From: CAZZCP01 sp964653235
GTDB lineage: Bacteria; Bdellovibrionota; Bdellovibrionia; Bdellovibrionales; UBA840
Direction: 5' to 3'
NCBI GenBank assembly: GCA_964653235.1
Contig: CAZZCP010000054.1
Location: 1 to 18,830, forward strand
Length of the DNA: 18,830 nucleotides
Of this stretch, positions 1 through 6,559 are shown piece after piece. A program made the translations under genes and the position numbers. The stretch's first letter is position 1; every line of letters starts with the position of its first letter. The notes under the pieces are model-generated. The model saw only the letters and a program-made list of their open reading frames with translations. It was not told where the DNA came from and ran no database searches.

Positions 1-933
1 ATTTTAAACAGTTTTAATCGTAACTTTCGGGCTAGAAATGATGGTAACCCTGAGACTTTAAGTTTTATCGGTAGCCCTGAAATAGTAATGGCCATGGGCC
101 TTGCTGGGCGAATTGATTTTGACCCTAGAGCTGATGAAGTAGAAACTCCAGATGGGAAAAAATTTAAGTTTTCAGAGCCCCAAGCGCCAGAGTATCCAGA
201 AAAAGGCTTTTTGGCTGATGAAGAGGGATATGTTGCCCCAGAAGGTAAAAGTGCTCAAGTTAAGGTAAATCCGAGTAGTGATAGATTGCAGCTACTCACT
301 CCTTTTGAGCCATGGGATGGAGATGATTTTGACAAGCTCCCACTTTTGCTTAAAGCAAAAGGCAAGTGCACGACAGACCATATTAGTCCTGCTGGCCCTT
401 GGTTAAAGTATCGCGGTCATCTAGATAATATTTCGAACAATATGTTTATTGGTGCCATCAATGCCTTTACTGATGAAACCGGTAAGGGAAAAAATCTCAT
501 TACCGGTGAAACTGGAGTAGAGTTTTCGCAAATTGCCAGAAAGTATAAGGCCGACAATATTAAGTGGATTGTTATTGGTGATGACAACTATGGTGAGGGG
601 AGCTCTCGCGAGCATGCAGCTATGAGTCCTAGACATTTAAATGCTGCGTGTGTGGTGGTAAAGAGTTTTGCCAGAATTCATGAAACCAATTTGAAAAAAC
701 AAGGCGTCTTGGCACTGACCTTTGTGAATCTTTCAGACTATGACAAGGTTCAAGAAGAAGATCGAATCAGCATCAAAGAGGTCAAAAGCTTTGCCCCTGG
801 CTCAAAGCTCAGTATGCATCTTCATCATGCAGACGGAAGTGTTGATGAGTGCGAGCTACAACACACTTACAACTCTGAGCAAGTAAAGTGGTTTCAGGCA
901 GGAAGTGCCTTGAATTTGATTCGTAAGCAGTAG
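1..933 (+). CDS. acn: Aconitate hydratase, C-terminal part (5' end outside window)
   Basis: The reading frame is open from base 1, so this is the last ~310 residues of a protein that is usually 750-780 residues long. Aconitase interconverts citrate and isocitrate in the cytoplasmic TCA cycle. The visible part starts in the end of the Fe-S catalytic core (SFNRNFRARNDGNPET and GSPEIVMAMGLAGRIDFDP). It continues through the linker into the swivel domain 4, with TTDHISPAGPW and GDDNYGEGSSREHAAMSPR, the substrate-binding loop with the catalytic serine region. The wording matches mitochondrial-type aconitases better than AcnA/IRP or AcnB, from memory of those families. The three Fe-S cysteines would lie upstream and cannot be checked. 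It ends in TAG and is followed by a hairpin, so it is probably the last gene of its transcript. Confidence 0.95.
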   Translation: MLNSFNRNFRARNDGNPETLSFIGSPEIVMAMGLAGRIDFDPRADEVETPDGKKFKFSEPQAPEYPEKGFLADEEGYVAPEGKSAQVKVNPSSDRLQLLTPFEPWDGDDFDKLPLLLKAKGKCTTDHISPAGPWLKYRGHLDNISNNMFIGAINAFTDETGKGKNLITGETGVEFSQIARKYKADNIKWIVIGDDNYGEGSSREHAAMSPRHLNAACVVVKSFARIHETNLKKQGVLALTFVNLSDYDKVQEEDRISIKEVKSFAPGSKLSMHLHHADGSVDECELQHTYNSEQVKWFQAGSALNLIRKQ

Positions 934-945
934 CATTGATTCCAA

Positions 946-969
946 TGAGGCATGCTCAAACATGCCTCA
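946..969 (+). terminator. Hairpin downstream of aconitase gene
   Basis: A perfect 9-bp stem (TGAGGCATG / CATGCCTCA) with a 6-nt loop CTCAAA starts 13 bases after the aconitase stop codon. A T-run does not follow immediately; the nearest is at 984-988, about 15 bases on, and a longer one lies at 1009-1017. It is either an imperfect intrinsic terminator or an mRNA 3'-end stabilising hairpin. Confidence 0.5.
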
Positions 970-1043
970 ATACAAAAGTGCTGTTTTTGTGATTTTTAAT
1001 GGGAACGTTTTTTTTTGCTTCTACTTAATTATAGAATAGCTCT

Positions 1044-1364
1044 ATGAAATTGGTTTTTTTCATAATTTTTAGTTCTCATTTATTGGCTCACAGTAGCGAG
1101 AAAATTGTAGGTTTTAAAAGCTTTCAATCTGATTTCAGTAAAAAACTAAAAGCAAGTTTTTGCCAGAATAAGTCTAAATTTAGAATCTGTTACCCATTTG
1201 ATGCGAAGAAGTGTGAAACAGAAGTTTTAAAAATACAGTCACAGTGCTGGAGAAAAATCGGCTATTCCCGAAAAAGCATTCAAGCGAGCAAGGCCATTGG
1301 ATATGGCTTTCAAGTAGGTGCTTGTTTGGGCAAGAATTTTGCCAAGGAAATACAATCATCTTAA
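1044..1364 (+). CDS. Small secreted Cys-containing hypothetical protein
   Basis: This encodes 106 residues that I do not recognise. The N-terminus (MKLVFFIIFSSHLLAHSS) looks like a Sec signal peptide, so the product is probably periplasmic or secreted. The mature part is basic (many Lys) and has five cysteines, in FCQ, ICY, KCE, QCW and ACL contexts, which suggests disulfides in the periplasm. The end (GYGFQVGACLGKNF) is Gly-rich and loosely recalls the Gly-rich segment (QLGGNLGAGLAG) of the next gene, but I would not claim homology. The ATG lacks a clear Shine-Dalgarno sequence. It lies 27 bases upstream of the broken gene at 1392, in the same direction, so the two may share a transcript. 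Base composition is like its neighbours. Confidence 0.6.
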   Translation: MKLVFFIIFSSHLLAHSSEKIVGFKSFQSDFSKKLKASFCQNKSKFRICYPFDAKKCETEVLKIQSQCWRKIGYSRKSIQASKAIGYGFQVGACLGKNFAKEIQSS

Positions 1365-1683
1365 AAGTCAAAAAAAAGAGTATAGAAAATTATGAAGTTG
1401 TATCTCTTTTGCGTATTGATTTTTGTTTTGCCGATTTTTGCCAAAGAAGATCTTTCGAAATATTTAAGCAACAAACAGTGTTCTGATAACTGGCAAGAGA
1501 CTTTAAAAAAATTTCGTTATTTACAAAATCTAAGAACCTGTCAGACCTCATCTTCTCAAGAGATCTGCAATGCAATTTCAGGTAATGGCGAATTTGCTTA
1601 TGCTGCCCAGCTTGGTGGTAATTTAGGGGCAGGTTTGGCAGGGAGTGCAGTTTTTCGAACCGCTAGAGGCAGTACAAAATACG

Positions 1684-1754
1684 AGCTTCAAGGCAAAATT
1701 AGAGATATCAAAAGACAAGCTTCAAGGCAAAATTAGAGATATCAAAAGACAAGC
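1684..1754 (+). repeat. 34-bp tandem duplication inside the broken gene
   Basis: The unit beginning GCTTCAAGGCAAAATTAG at 1685 is repeated immediately at 1719 with period 34 and no mismatch; the match extends two bases into the following sequence. Because 34 is not a multiple of 3, it moves the frame from 3 to 1. Both copies encode LQGKIRDIKRQA in the relevant frames, so the duplication split a once-continuous coding sequence. Confidence 0.95.
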
Positions 1755-2014
1755 ACAAGCTTTTGAAACTGAAATAGATGACGAAGAGGCTCGTCTTGCT
1801 AGCCAAACCAAAGAGCTGAAACAAGACTATGAAAAAAAATTACAAGATAAGATCGAGTATGAAGAGAAATGGGATGATTTAACTCGAGAGCATGCAAGAG
1901 CTGTAAAACAGCAAACAGATAAATACCGAAGACTTGAAAGAATTCGGAAGCAAATGATTGAAGAGCGCAAAGATATTTCGAGCGTAGCGGCTGAAATGCG
2001 AGATTCCGAGAATA

Positions 2015-2192
2015 AGCTGCTCCCTTTTGTTTCACTTTTTTCCCAAACTTTAATCCTAATTTTGAAGGCCTATGAGCTTCGTCCGAGAATGCCTCGAATT
2101 TTAGCCCCTTTCGGACAAAATAACTAAATAATTTTATGCTTTTAGCTGTTTCGGACGGATGTCCGAAGTGAAATAAAAGGGAGCAGTTTATA
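2015..2192. mobile_element. MITE-like insertion (~180 bp) with terminal inverted repeats
   Basis: The left end at 2012-2037 and the reverse complement of 2166-2191 match at 24 of 26 positions (core CTGCTCCCTTTT, then TTTCACTT). Flanking this is a 9-bp direct repeat CCGAGAATA at 2006-2014 and 2193-2201, which fits a target-site duplication. Excising one repeat plus the element (187 bp) restores the host reading frame RDSENILNDLE across the junction. The exact outer ends are ambiguous by 1-3 bases because ATA belongs both to the direct repeat and to the left inverted repeat. The element is too short to encode a transposase and its open frame is just read-through, so it would be a non-autonomous element mobilised in trans. 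Its family is not identified. Confidence 0.8.
2150..2167 (+). repeat. Small hairpin inside the MITE-like element
   Basis: TTCGGAC and GTCCGAA form a 7-bp stem around a 4-nt GGAT loop, directly next to the right inverted terminal repeat. The same hexamer also occurs inside the element as GTCCGA at 2081-2086 and TCGGAC at 2111-2116. The element therefore holds two inverted pairs of one motif. Confidence 0.6.
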
Positions 2193-3314
2193 CCGAGAAT
2201 ATCTTAAATGACCTAGAAATTAGAAGACAAAAACAATTGGCAAGAAGACGAGATCTAGCGAGTGAGGTTCAAGAGGCTAGCTTAAAAAAACAGAAGTAGA
2301 TGCTAAAAAAAGAAAGCTTACAGCTTTGAGAGGTGAGTTGTTGAAGTTGAGAAGGTATACAGGTCCTACTGGTGATGCCAGTCAACTATCTAGAAGACTT
2401 GCGCAAGCAGAAGCAAAGTTTGCAGAAATTGTTACTGAGGGCTGGGAGCTTCTCGATAATATGTCTGCTAGAACTGAAAGGGGCTTAAAAGATCTGGCAA
2501 GAAAAACAGAGAACACCTTGTTTAAAAAGCCTTCATCTAAAGCGGCTATAGGGGCAGCAAGAGCGGCTGCTTGGCGAGGCTTGACTGCGGCGGGTGTTGT
2601 ATTAGGAGGCCCTTTAGTTGCTGGTGCGGCGCTGGCCTATGAAACAGTCGACAGCGCACTTATGATTAAGGATGGTGCTTTGTATGTTGCTGACCAGATT
2701 GATCGCGGTAGATCGAAACCCATCTGCGAGAGTGGATAATATAGCGGCAGATATGTGGTTTTAGATCAAGACTGCAAACCATTGGGTCTTTATGATGAGT
2801 TCTTCTTATTGAGTGATGAGGAGTTAAAATTAAAAATGGATGCGAATAGTGAGGTCTCCCTTTGTGCAGCATTGAATGATGCCTATGATGTCTATTCTCC
2901 TAAAAACTATGAAGCCAGTTGTGGCACTAACTCTTTTCGTCTAAAACCAAAAGCAAATTCAGATTTACCGCCGAATCTTGGCTACCTAAATGCAGAAGTT
3001 GAATTGGATCGAGATGGAAACTTTAAACAAATCATCTTTGATAAAAGTCCTGGTGATTCTAGAAAGAGAAAGATCGAGTTTGATAAAGATAAAATATCGT
3101 CAGTTCAAACGCAAAGAACGCCAAGTTCGGCATACCGCTCAGCTAGATCTTCTCAAGATGAGCAAGCCCGAGAAGAATACCAGTACATTTTGCCTTTTAT
3201 TAGTCAGGTAGCGAGCATTTGTGCAAGTAGTGACAATGTAGATCGTGGCTCTTGTCAAGAGTGGAATCTTTGTAGTCGATCTAAAACCAATACCGGATCT
3301 TCTCGTGGTCGCCG

Positions 3315-4316
3315 CTAGATCTTACTAAAATTTCCGCTCATTAAGTTGGCAATGGGTCTTGTAAAGTGAAACTGCTCTAAAGTGATTTTTAAGATGGCGG
3401 CCATTGGTGCTGCTATGATGGCACCTGCGATTCCCCAAATAGCCCCCCAGAACATCAATGAAAGTAGAATGGTCACGGGGTGAACTTGCAGATTTTTACC
3501 CATTAGTTTGGGTTCTATCACATTGCCAATAATAATTTGGCAGGCGCCCGGAATAGACAGTCCAAGCCAAAACTGAATGCTAAAATCATATTGCAAAAAC
3601 AAAACGGGTAGCGGAATCAGGGTTGCAGCAATACTACCTACATTCGGGATGAAATTGAGAAAAAATACGATCACAGCAAATAAAAATGCCAAGTCGGATT
3701 GGATCACCCAAAAAAAGACTCCCACTAAAATAGAAGTCATCAATGACATCAGAAACTTGATATTAATAAAAAGACTGACTTTATCGTGAATTTCTTCCCA
3801 GAGCTTGGGTTTATCAAGTCTTTTTGGACTGATAAAAAAGAATAGAAGAAACACAAAACAGAGAAAGCTTTGGCCAATAAAAGTAACAATATTGCTGGTG
3901 GCATTGCTGAGATAACCAATGTAAGGAATGCTTTTTAAGTTTTTTTGAAAGTTCAGATCAATATCATTGCTACTTAGAAACAAAGTAAATCGATCTATTG
4001 TATTAATAATTCGATCTTGATAAATGCTTGCTCCGCGTACAAAGTTTTGTATTGAAAAACTAAAAAAGTAGCCAACCAATGAGATAAGACTCAGTGAGAC
4101 TAAGACCACTATGAGAAAAGCCAAAACGCGGTGAATTTTAAGTCTTTTTTCTATTCCATAAACTATGGGTGATATTGCAAAGTAAAAAAAGATTGCAATT
4201 ACAAAGGGAAGAAGAAGATTTTTGAGATAGATCAGAGAGGCCGTTAGTGCATAACTTGCAATAATAAAAAGAGCGGCGGTTTGAACGAGACCATATTCAG
4301 TTTTGTTATCACTCAT
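3315..4316 (-). CDS. AI-2E family transporter (PerM/TqsA-like inner-membrane permease)
   Basis: This encodes 333 residues, usual for the family. It is strongly hydrophobic with about seven to eight predicted membrane segments: two close to the N-terminus (residues ~12-50), one near 60-80, one near 150-165, then a cluster from ~190 to 315. The C-terminal half carries the family's hallmark segments NFIPNVGSIAATLIPLPVLF and GNVIEPKLMGKNLQVHPV, followed by WGAIWGIAGAIIAAPMAAIL. Members have been linked to autoinducer-2 export and to Na+/H+ exchange, so the substrate cannot be inferred here. It starts 30 bases after the GyrI-like gene on the same strand and is probably co-transcribed with it. Its stop codon overlaps the stop of the convergent broken gene in the shared bases CTAG at 3315-3318. 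Confidence 0.92.
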   Translation of the reverse strand: MSDNKTEYGLVQTAALFIIASYALTASLIYLKNLLLPFVIAIFFYFAISPIVYGIEKRLKIHRVLAFLIVVLVSLSLISLVGYFFSFSIQNFVRGASIYQDRIINTIDRFTLFLSSNDIDLNFQKNLKSIPYIGYLSNATSNIVTFIGQSFLCFVFLLFFFISPKRLDKPKLWEEIHDKVSLFINIKFLMSLMTSILVGVFFWVIQSDLAFLFAVIVFFLNFIPNVGSIAATLIPLPVLFLQYDFSIQFWLGLSIPGACQIIIGNVIEPKLMGKNLQVHPVTILLSLMFWGAIWGIAGAIIAAPMAAILKITLEQFHFTRPIANLMSGNFSKI

Positions 4317-4346
4317 AGCACATGTTCACTTTCTAGGCTAAGTTTG

Positions 4347-4880
4347 TCAATTCTTGCGCAATGGAAAGTAGTATGTGGTTTGGTATTTTCCTTTAGAAAC
4401 TTCTTCATAGATTTCAATGCTTTCTTTCATAAGAAAGCCAGATTCGATCAAACTTTCTTTTGCCTTAGGGTACACTTTCATCGGCCCCAGTGCCGGCGAG
4501 CCAAAGAAGCTGGCTTTAAGGGCTTTTTGTGCAGCTATTTCTTCATAAAAGAAGCCTTTGGGGAGTTGAACAAATGGTTTTTGTACAATACAGCCGCCGT
4601 AACTTCTTAAATCGGATTCTTGAATCTCTTCAGGATTGTCCCAAAATAGGCCAAAAGCTTTTTTGCAATTGAGATTTTGCTCTAACAAATAGGTTTCAAC
4701 CCTTTCGATGCTTTCGTTGATTTTATTGTAAGCCCCTTGATGCTTTTGATACAAGATCATGAGTTTTGGTTGTAGGGCAGTTTCAAATTTAGCAGTGTAA
4801 TAGCCGCCAAGATAAAAATATGTTCCTAAGCCAATAGTGAGAAAGGCCAACAAGCTAGCAAGGGCAAATTTTTTTAACAT
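4347..4880 (-). CDS. Membrane-anchored GyrI-like (effector-binding domain) protein
   Basis: This encodes 177 residues. Residues ~4-24 form one transmembrane or uncleaved signal segment (FALASLLAFLTIGLGTYFYL). From ~35 onward the sequence follows the GyrI-like/AraC effector-binding fold: an LMILYQKHQGAYNKI strand-helix start, then GLFWDNPEEI, DLRSYGGCIV, a small-residue-rich GSPALGP turn, and a final acidic pair before YQTTYYFPL. Family members bind hydrophobic small molecules. There is no DNA-binding domain here, so it is not a classical transcription factor, and the anchor suggests the domain faces the periplasm. It sits just upstream of the AI-2E-type permease, which hints at a shared ligand or transport-linked role, but this is inference. 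Confidence 0.8.
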   Translation of the reverse strand: MLKKFALASLLAFLTIGLGTYFYLGGYYTAKFETALQPKLMILYQKHQGAYNKINESIERVETYLLEQNLNCKKAFGLFWDNPEEIQESDLRSYGGCIVQKPFVQLPKGFFYEEIAAQKALKASFFGSPALGPMKVYPKAKESLIESGFLMKESIEIYEEVSKGKYQTTYYFPLRKN

Positions 4881-4909
4881 GTGTCGAACATAATATTGCT
4901 TTTCTTTTT

Positions 4910-4939
4910 TGTCTAGTTTGCCAATGAAAAGCTTGTCAA
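4910..4939 (-). promoter_or_regulatory. Candidate sigma-70 promoter for the GyrI-like/AI-2E gene pair
   Basis: Read on the minus strand there is a perfect -35 TTGACA (4939-4934), an 18-base spacer, and a weak -10 TAGACA (4915-4910, three of six consensus bases). It lies 30-59 bases upstream of the ATG at 4880. A second -10-like TATTAT lies closer to the start without a matching -35. Support is by eye only. Confidence 0.3.
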
Positions 4940-4967
4940 AAAAAAGAAATTTTCTAAAGATAAAGTT

Positions 4968-5039
4968 ATGAAAGAATTATTGGTTTTTGTACTCGTTCTC
5001 ACAAGCTTTATAGCCTATCAAATGTTTCTTTATTCATAA
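4968..5039 (+). CDS. Possible 23-residue single-span membrane peptide
   Basis: The ATG at 4968 opens a 24-codon frame ending in TAA at 5037-5039. The product would be MKELLVFVLVLTSFIAYQ plus five residues, a near-ideal short transmembrane helix. The start is preceded by AAAGATAAAG, a weak purine-rich ribosome site. It lies in the 153-base gap between two minus-strand genes and its last bases overlap the end of the biotin ligase gene. It may be a real leader or small membrane protein, or chance in an AT-rich gap. Confidence 0.3.
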   Translation: MKELLVFVLVLTSFIAYQMFLYS

Positions 5040-5744
5040 GTCTGACCAATTGATATAGCTTCCATCGGTAAAATGAATGCTAGAGTCAGAGCTGATCTTT
5101 TCAATCTTTTTCTCATAAACAGGATTTTTTTGAAGGGCACTTAACAAGGCTTGACAGGTATCTGAATTGAGTTCTTTTTCTTTGCTTTTTTCAGCAGCGA
5201 GGCCGGCATTTTGCCAGATTTCATTGAGCAATTCATTGATTGTTGAGGAATCAATCTTTTGCGGGTGAAAGTTTTGCAGAGCTTCTGAATTTTCAATAGA
5301 GGGGTGAGAGAAAATATTCACTCCCAAGCCAAAGACCAATTGGTTGTTATTGCCTTCGGCTATGTTCTGCAGCAATATTCCGCCGATTTTTTTATCTTTA
5401 CAGTAAAGATCATTCGGGGCTTTGATAGAAAGCTCTGCCTCAGGAAAAAGTTTTAAAAATGCTTGATAGCACGCAAGGCCAAACAAAGGTGAAGCAATGG
5501 GTTGAGGCAGAAAATCAGTTTCAAACAAAATACTCATTAAAATGGCATCACCCGATTGTGGTGATACCCAAGTGTTTTTACCTCTTCCAAGTCCTCGGCT
5601 TTGATAGTCTGTCACGCAAATTTTTGTGTTCTCTTTTAAGATTTGTAGGTTTGTACTCTCGACTTCTTCAAAATAGCTAAAGGATATATCATTTGCTTTT
5701 GCCCACTCGGCAATTTGTTTACCAATTTTCACTGAATCTCCCAT
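5034..5744 (-). CDS. birA: Biotin--[acetyl-CoA carboxylase] ligase, catalytic domain only
   Basis: The 236-residue product activates biotin with ATP and transfers it to the biotin carboxyl-carrier domain of carboxylases, in the cytoplasm. Seen: FSYFEEVESTNLQIL (substrate-recognition start, residues ~22-36), the biotin/ATP loop SRGLGRGKNTWVSPQSGDA, IKAPNDLYCKDKKIGGILLQ (counterpart of KWPNDL with the catalytic lysine) and VFGLGVNIF. The loop reads GLGRGKNTW where many homologues have GRGRxGRxW, a mild variation. No N-terminal helix-turn-helix is present, so it should be an enzyme only, unlike E. coli BirA, which is also a repressor. The start overlaps the 3' end of nadC by 16 bases, implying translational coupling within the RR-nadC-birA group. 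Confidence 0.92.
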   Translation of the reverse strand: MGDSVKIGKQIAEWAKANDISFSYFEEVESTNLQILKENTKICVTDYQSRGLGRGKNTWVSPQSGDAILMSILFETDFLPQPIASPLFGLACYQAFLKLFPEAELSIKAPNDLYCKDKKIGGILLQNIAEGNNNQLVFGLGVNIFSHPSIENSEALQNFHPQKIDSSTINELLNEIWQNAGLAAEKSKEKELNSDTCQALLSALQKNPVYEKKIEKISSDSSIHFTDGSYINWSDL

Positions 5745-6559
5745 TGAAACAAAAGGCTCATATCGGCATTGGGTGCTGAGTGAGTCAAAGCACCAACACT
5801 AATAAAGTGCAGTCCCAATTCGGCAACACTTTGAACGCGGTCTAATTTCATGTTTCCACTGGCCTCGGTAATGATTGAGGCTGGTATTTGTTTTAAAGCT
5901 TCAGCAAGCTGTTCATTGTCCATATTGTCGAGCATAATTCTTTGCACTTTTTCTTCAACTGCAATTTTGATCTCTTCAAGACTACTACACTCAACTTCAA
6001 TTTGGTTGCCAGAAACTTTTTTGATTTGTTGTATACACTCACGAAACCCACCAAAAGCGCGAATGTGGTTTTCTTTGACTAAAACCATATCACTCAATGT
6101 GAATCTGTGGTTCATTCCGCCCCCATCGTAAACTGCTTTTTTAACCCACTTTCGGTAAAGTGGCAGGGTTTTTCGAGTATCTAGTATTTTACATTGAGTA
6201 TGTTTGACTCTTTCAACAAAGCAATGGGTGTAGGATGCAATACCTGAAAAGTAGCCAATAAAATTCAGAGCAACCCTCTCTGCGGCTAGAATCTTTAGTA
6301 GATTACCCTCAATTTCGCAGATGCACTGAGACTCATAGACTTTATCGCCATCGATAAAGTGCCAGCGAATCTTGGCTTCAGGCTCAATATATAGAATGCA
6401 TTTTTCGAAAACTTCTGAAGCAGAGAGTATCAAATCTTCTTTTGCCATAAGCTTGGCATAGCCTTGTTTTGAAGCGAGTTCTAAAGATTGAGTGGTGATA
6501 TCTCCTTTAGGAATATCTTCCTCATAGGCTTTGGCAATCATTTCTTGAATAGGAATCAT
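5729..6559 (-). CDS. nadC: Nicotinate-nucleotide diphosphorylase (carboxylating)
   Basis: This is quinolinate phosphoribosyltransferase, 276 residues, the normal length. It converts quinolinate and PRPP to nicotinate mononucleotide in de novo NAD synthesis. Motifs in order: EDIPKGDITT near the N-terminus, ERVALNFIGYFSGIAS (residues ~93-108), DTRKTLPLYRKWVKKAVYDG and GGGMNHRFTLSDMVLVKENH (quinolinate and phosphate contacts), EVECSSLEE, IMLDN, EASGNM, and ISVGALTHSAPNADMS. All expected basic and acidic pocket residues appear intact. Its ATG overlaps the TGA of the upstream response regulator gene by four bases (6556-6559). No nadA or nadB is in view. Confidence 0.96.
   Translation of the reverse strand: MIPIQEMIAKAYEEDIPKGDITTQSLELASKQGYAKLMAKEDLILSASEVFEKCILYIEPEAKIRWHFIDGDKVYESQCICEIEGNLLKILAAERVALNFIGYFSGIASYTHCFVERVKHTQCKILDTRKTLPLYRKWVKKAVYDGGGMNHRFTLSDMVLVKENHIRAFGGFRECIQQIKKVSGNQIEVECSSLEEIKIAVEEKVQRIMLDNMDNEQLAEALKQIPASIITEASGNMKLDRVQSVAELGLHFISVGALTHSAPNADMSLLFQWEIQ

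Larger units (their letters stand above)
1392..3318 (+). pseudogene. Broken gene for a secreted coiled-coil protein (four lesions)
   Basis: Four consecutive open segments are pieces of one ancestral gene. Segment 1 (frame 3, ATG 1392) has a signal peptide (MKLYLFCVLIFVLPIFA), three Cys residues and a Gly-rich stretch. A 34-bp tandem duplication at 1684-1754 throws it into a premature stop at 1734-1736. Segment 2 (frame 1) is a charged coiled coil (IDDEEARLASQTKELKQDYE) interrupted by an insertion at about 2012-2201. Segment 3 (frame 2, from 2195) continues the coiled coil and hits TAG at 2297-2299 after an A7 run. Segment 4 (frame 1, TEVDAKKRKLTALRGELL onwards) carries more coiled coil and a Gly/Ala hydrophobic stretch (AAGVVLGGPLVAGAALAYE). 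It has an in-frame TAA at 2737-2739, then runs on to TAG at 3316-3318 as a Cys-containing C-terminal domain. Removing 34 and 187 bases and adding one A gives 1707 bases, exactly 569 codons, with only the TAA left inside. The family is unknown to me; a secreted or envelope role is inferred from the signal peptide. Confidence 0.85.

Noticed and set aside
1244..1486. 80-codon plus-strand frame overlapping the two secreted-protein genes
   Set aside because: It overlaps both signal-peptide ORFs out of frame, lacks a ribosome site, and its sequence is unlike a folded protein.
4281..4610. 109-codon plus-strand frame opposite the AI-2E and GyrI-like genes
   Set aside because: The two minus-strand genes are supported by family motifs; this frame has erratic composition and no start signal.
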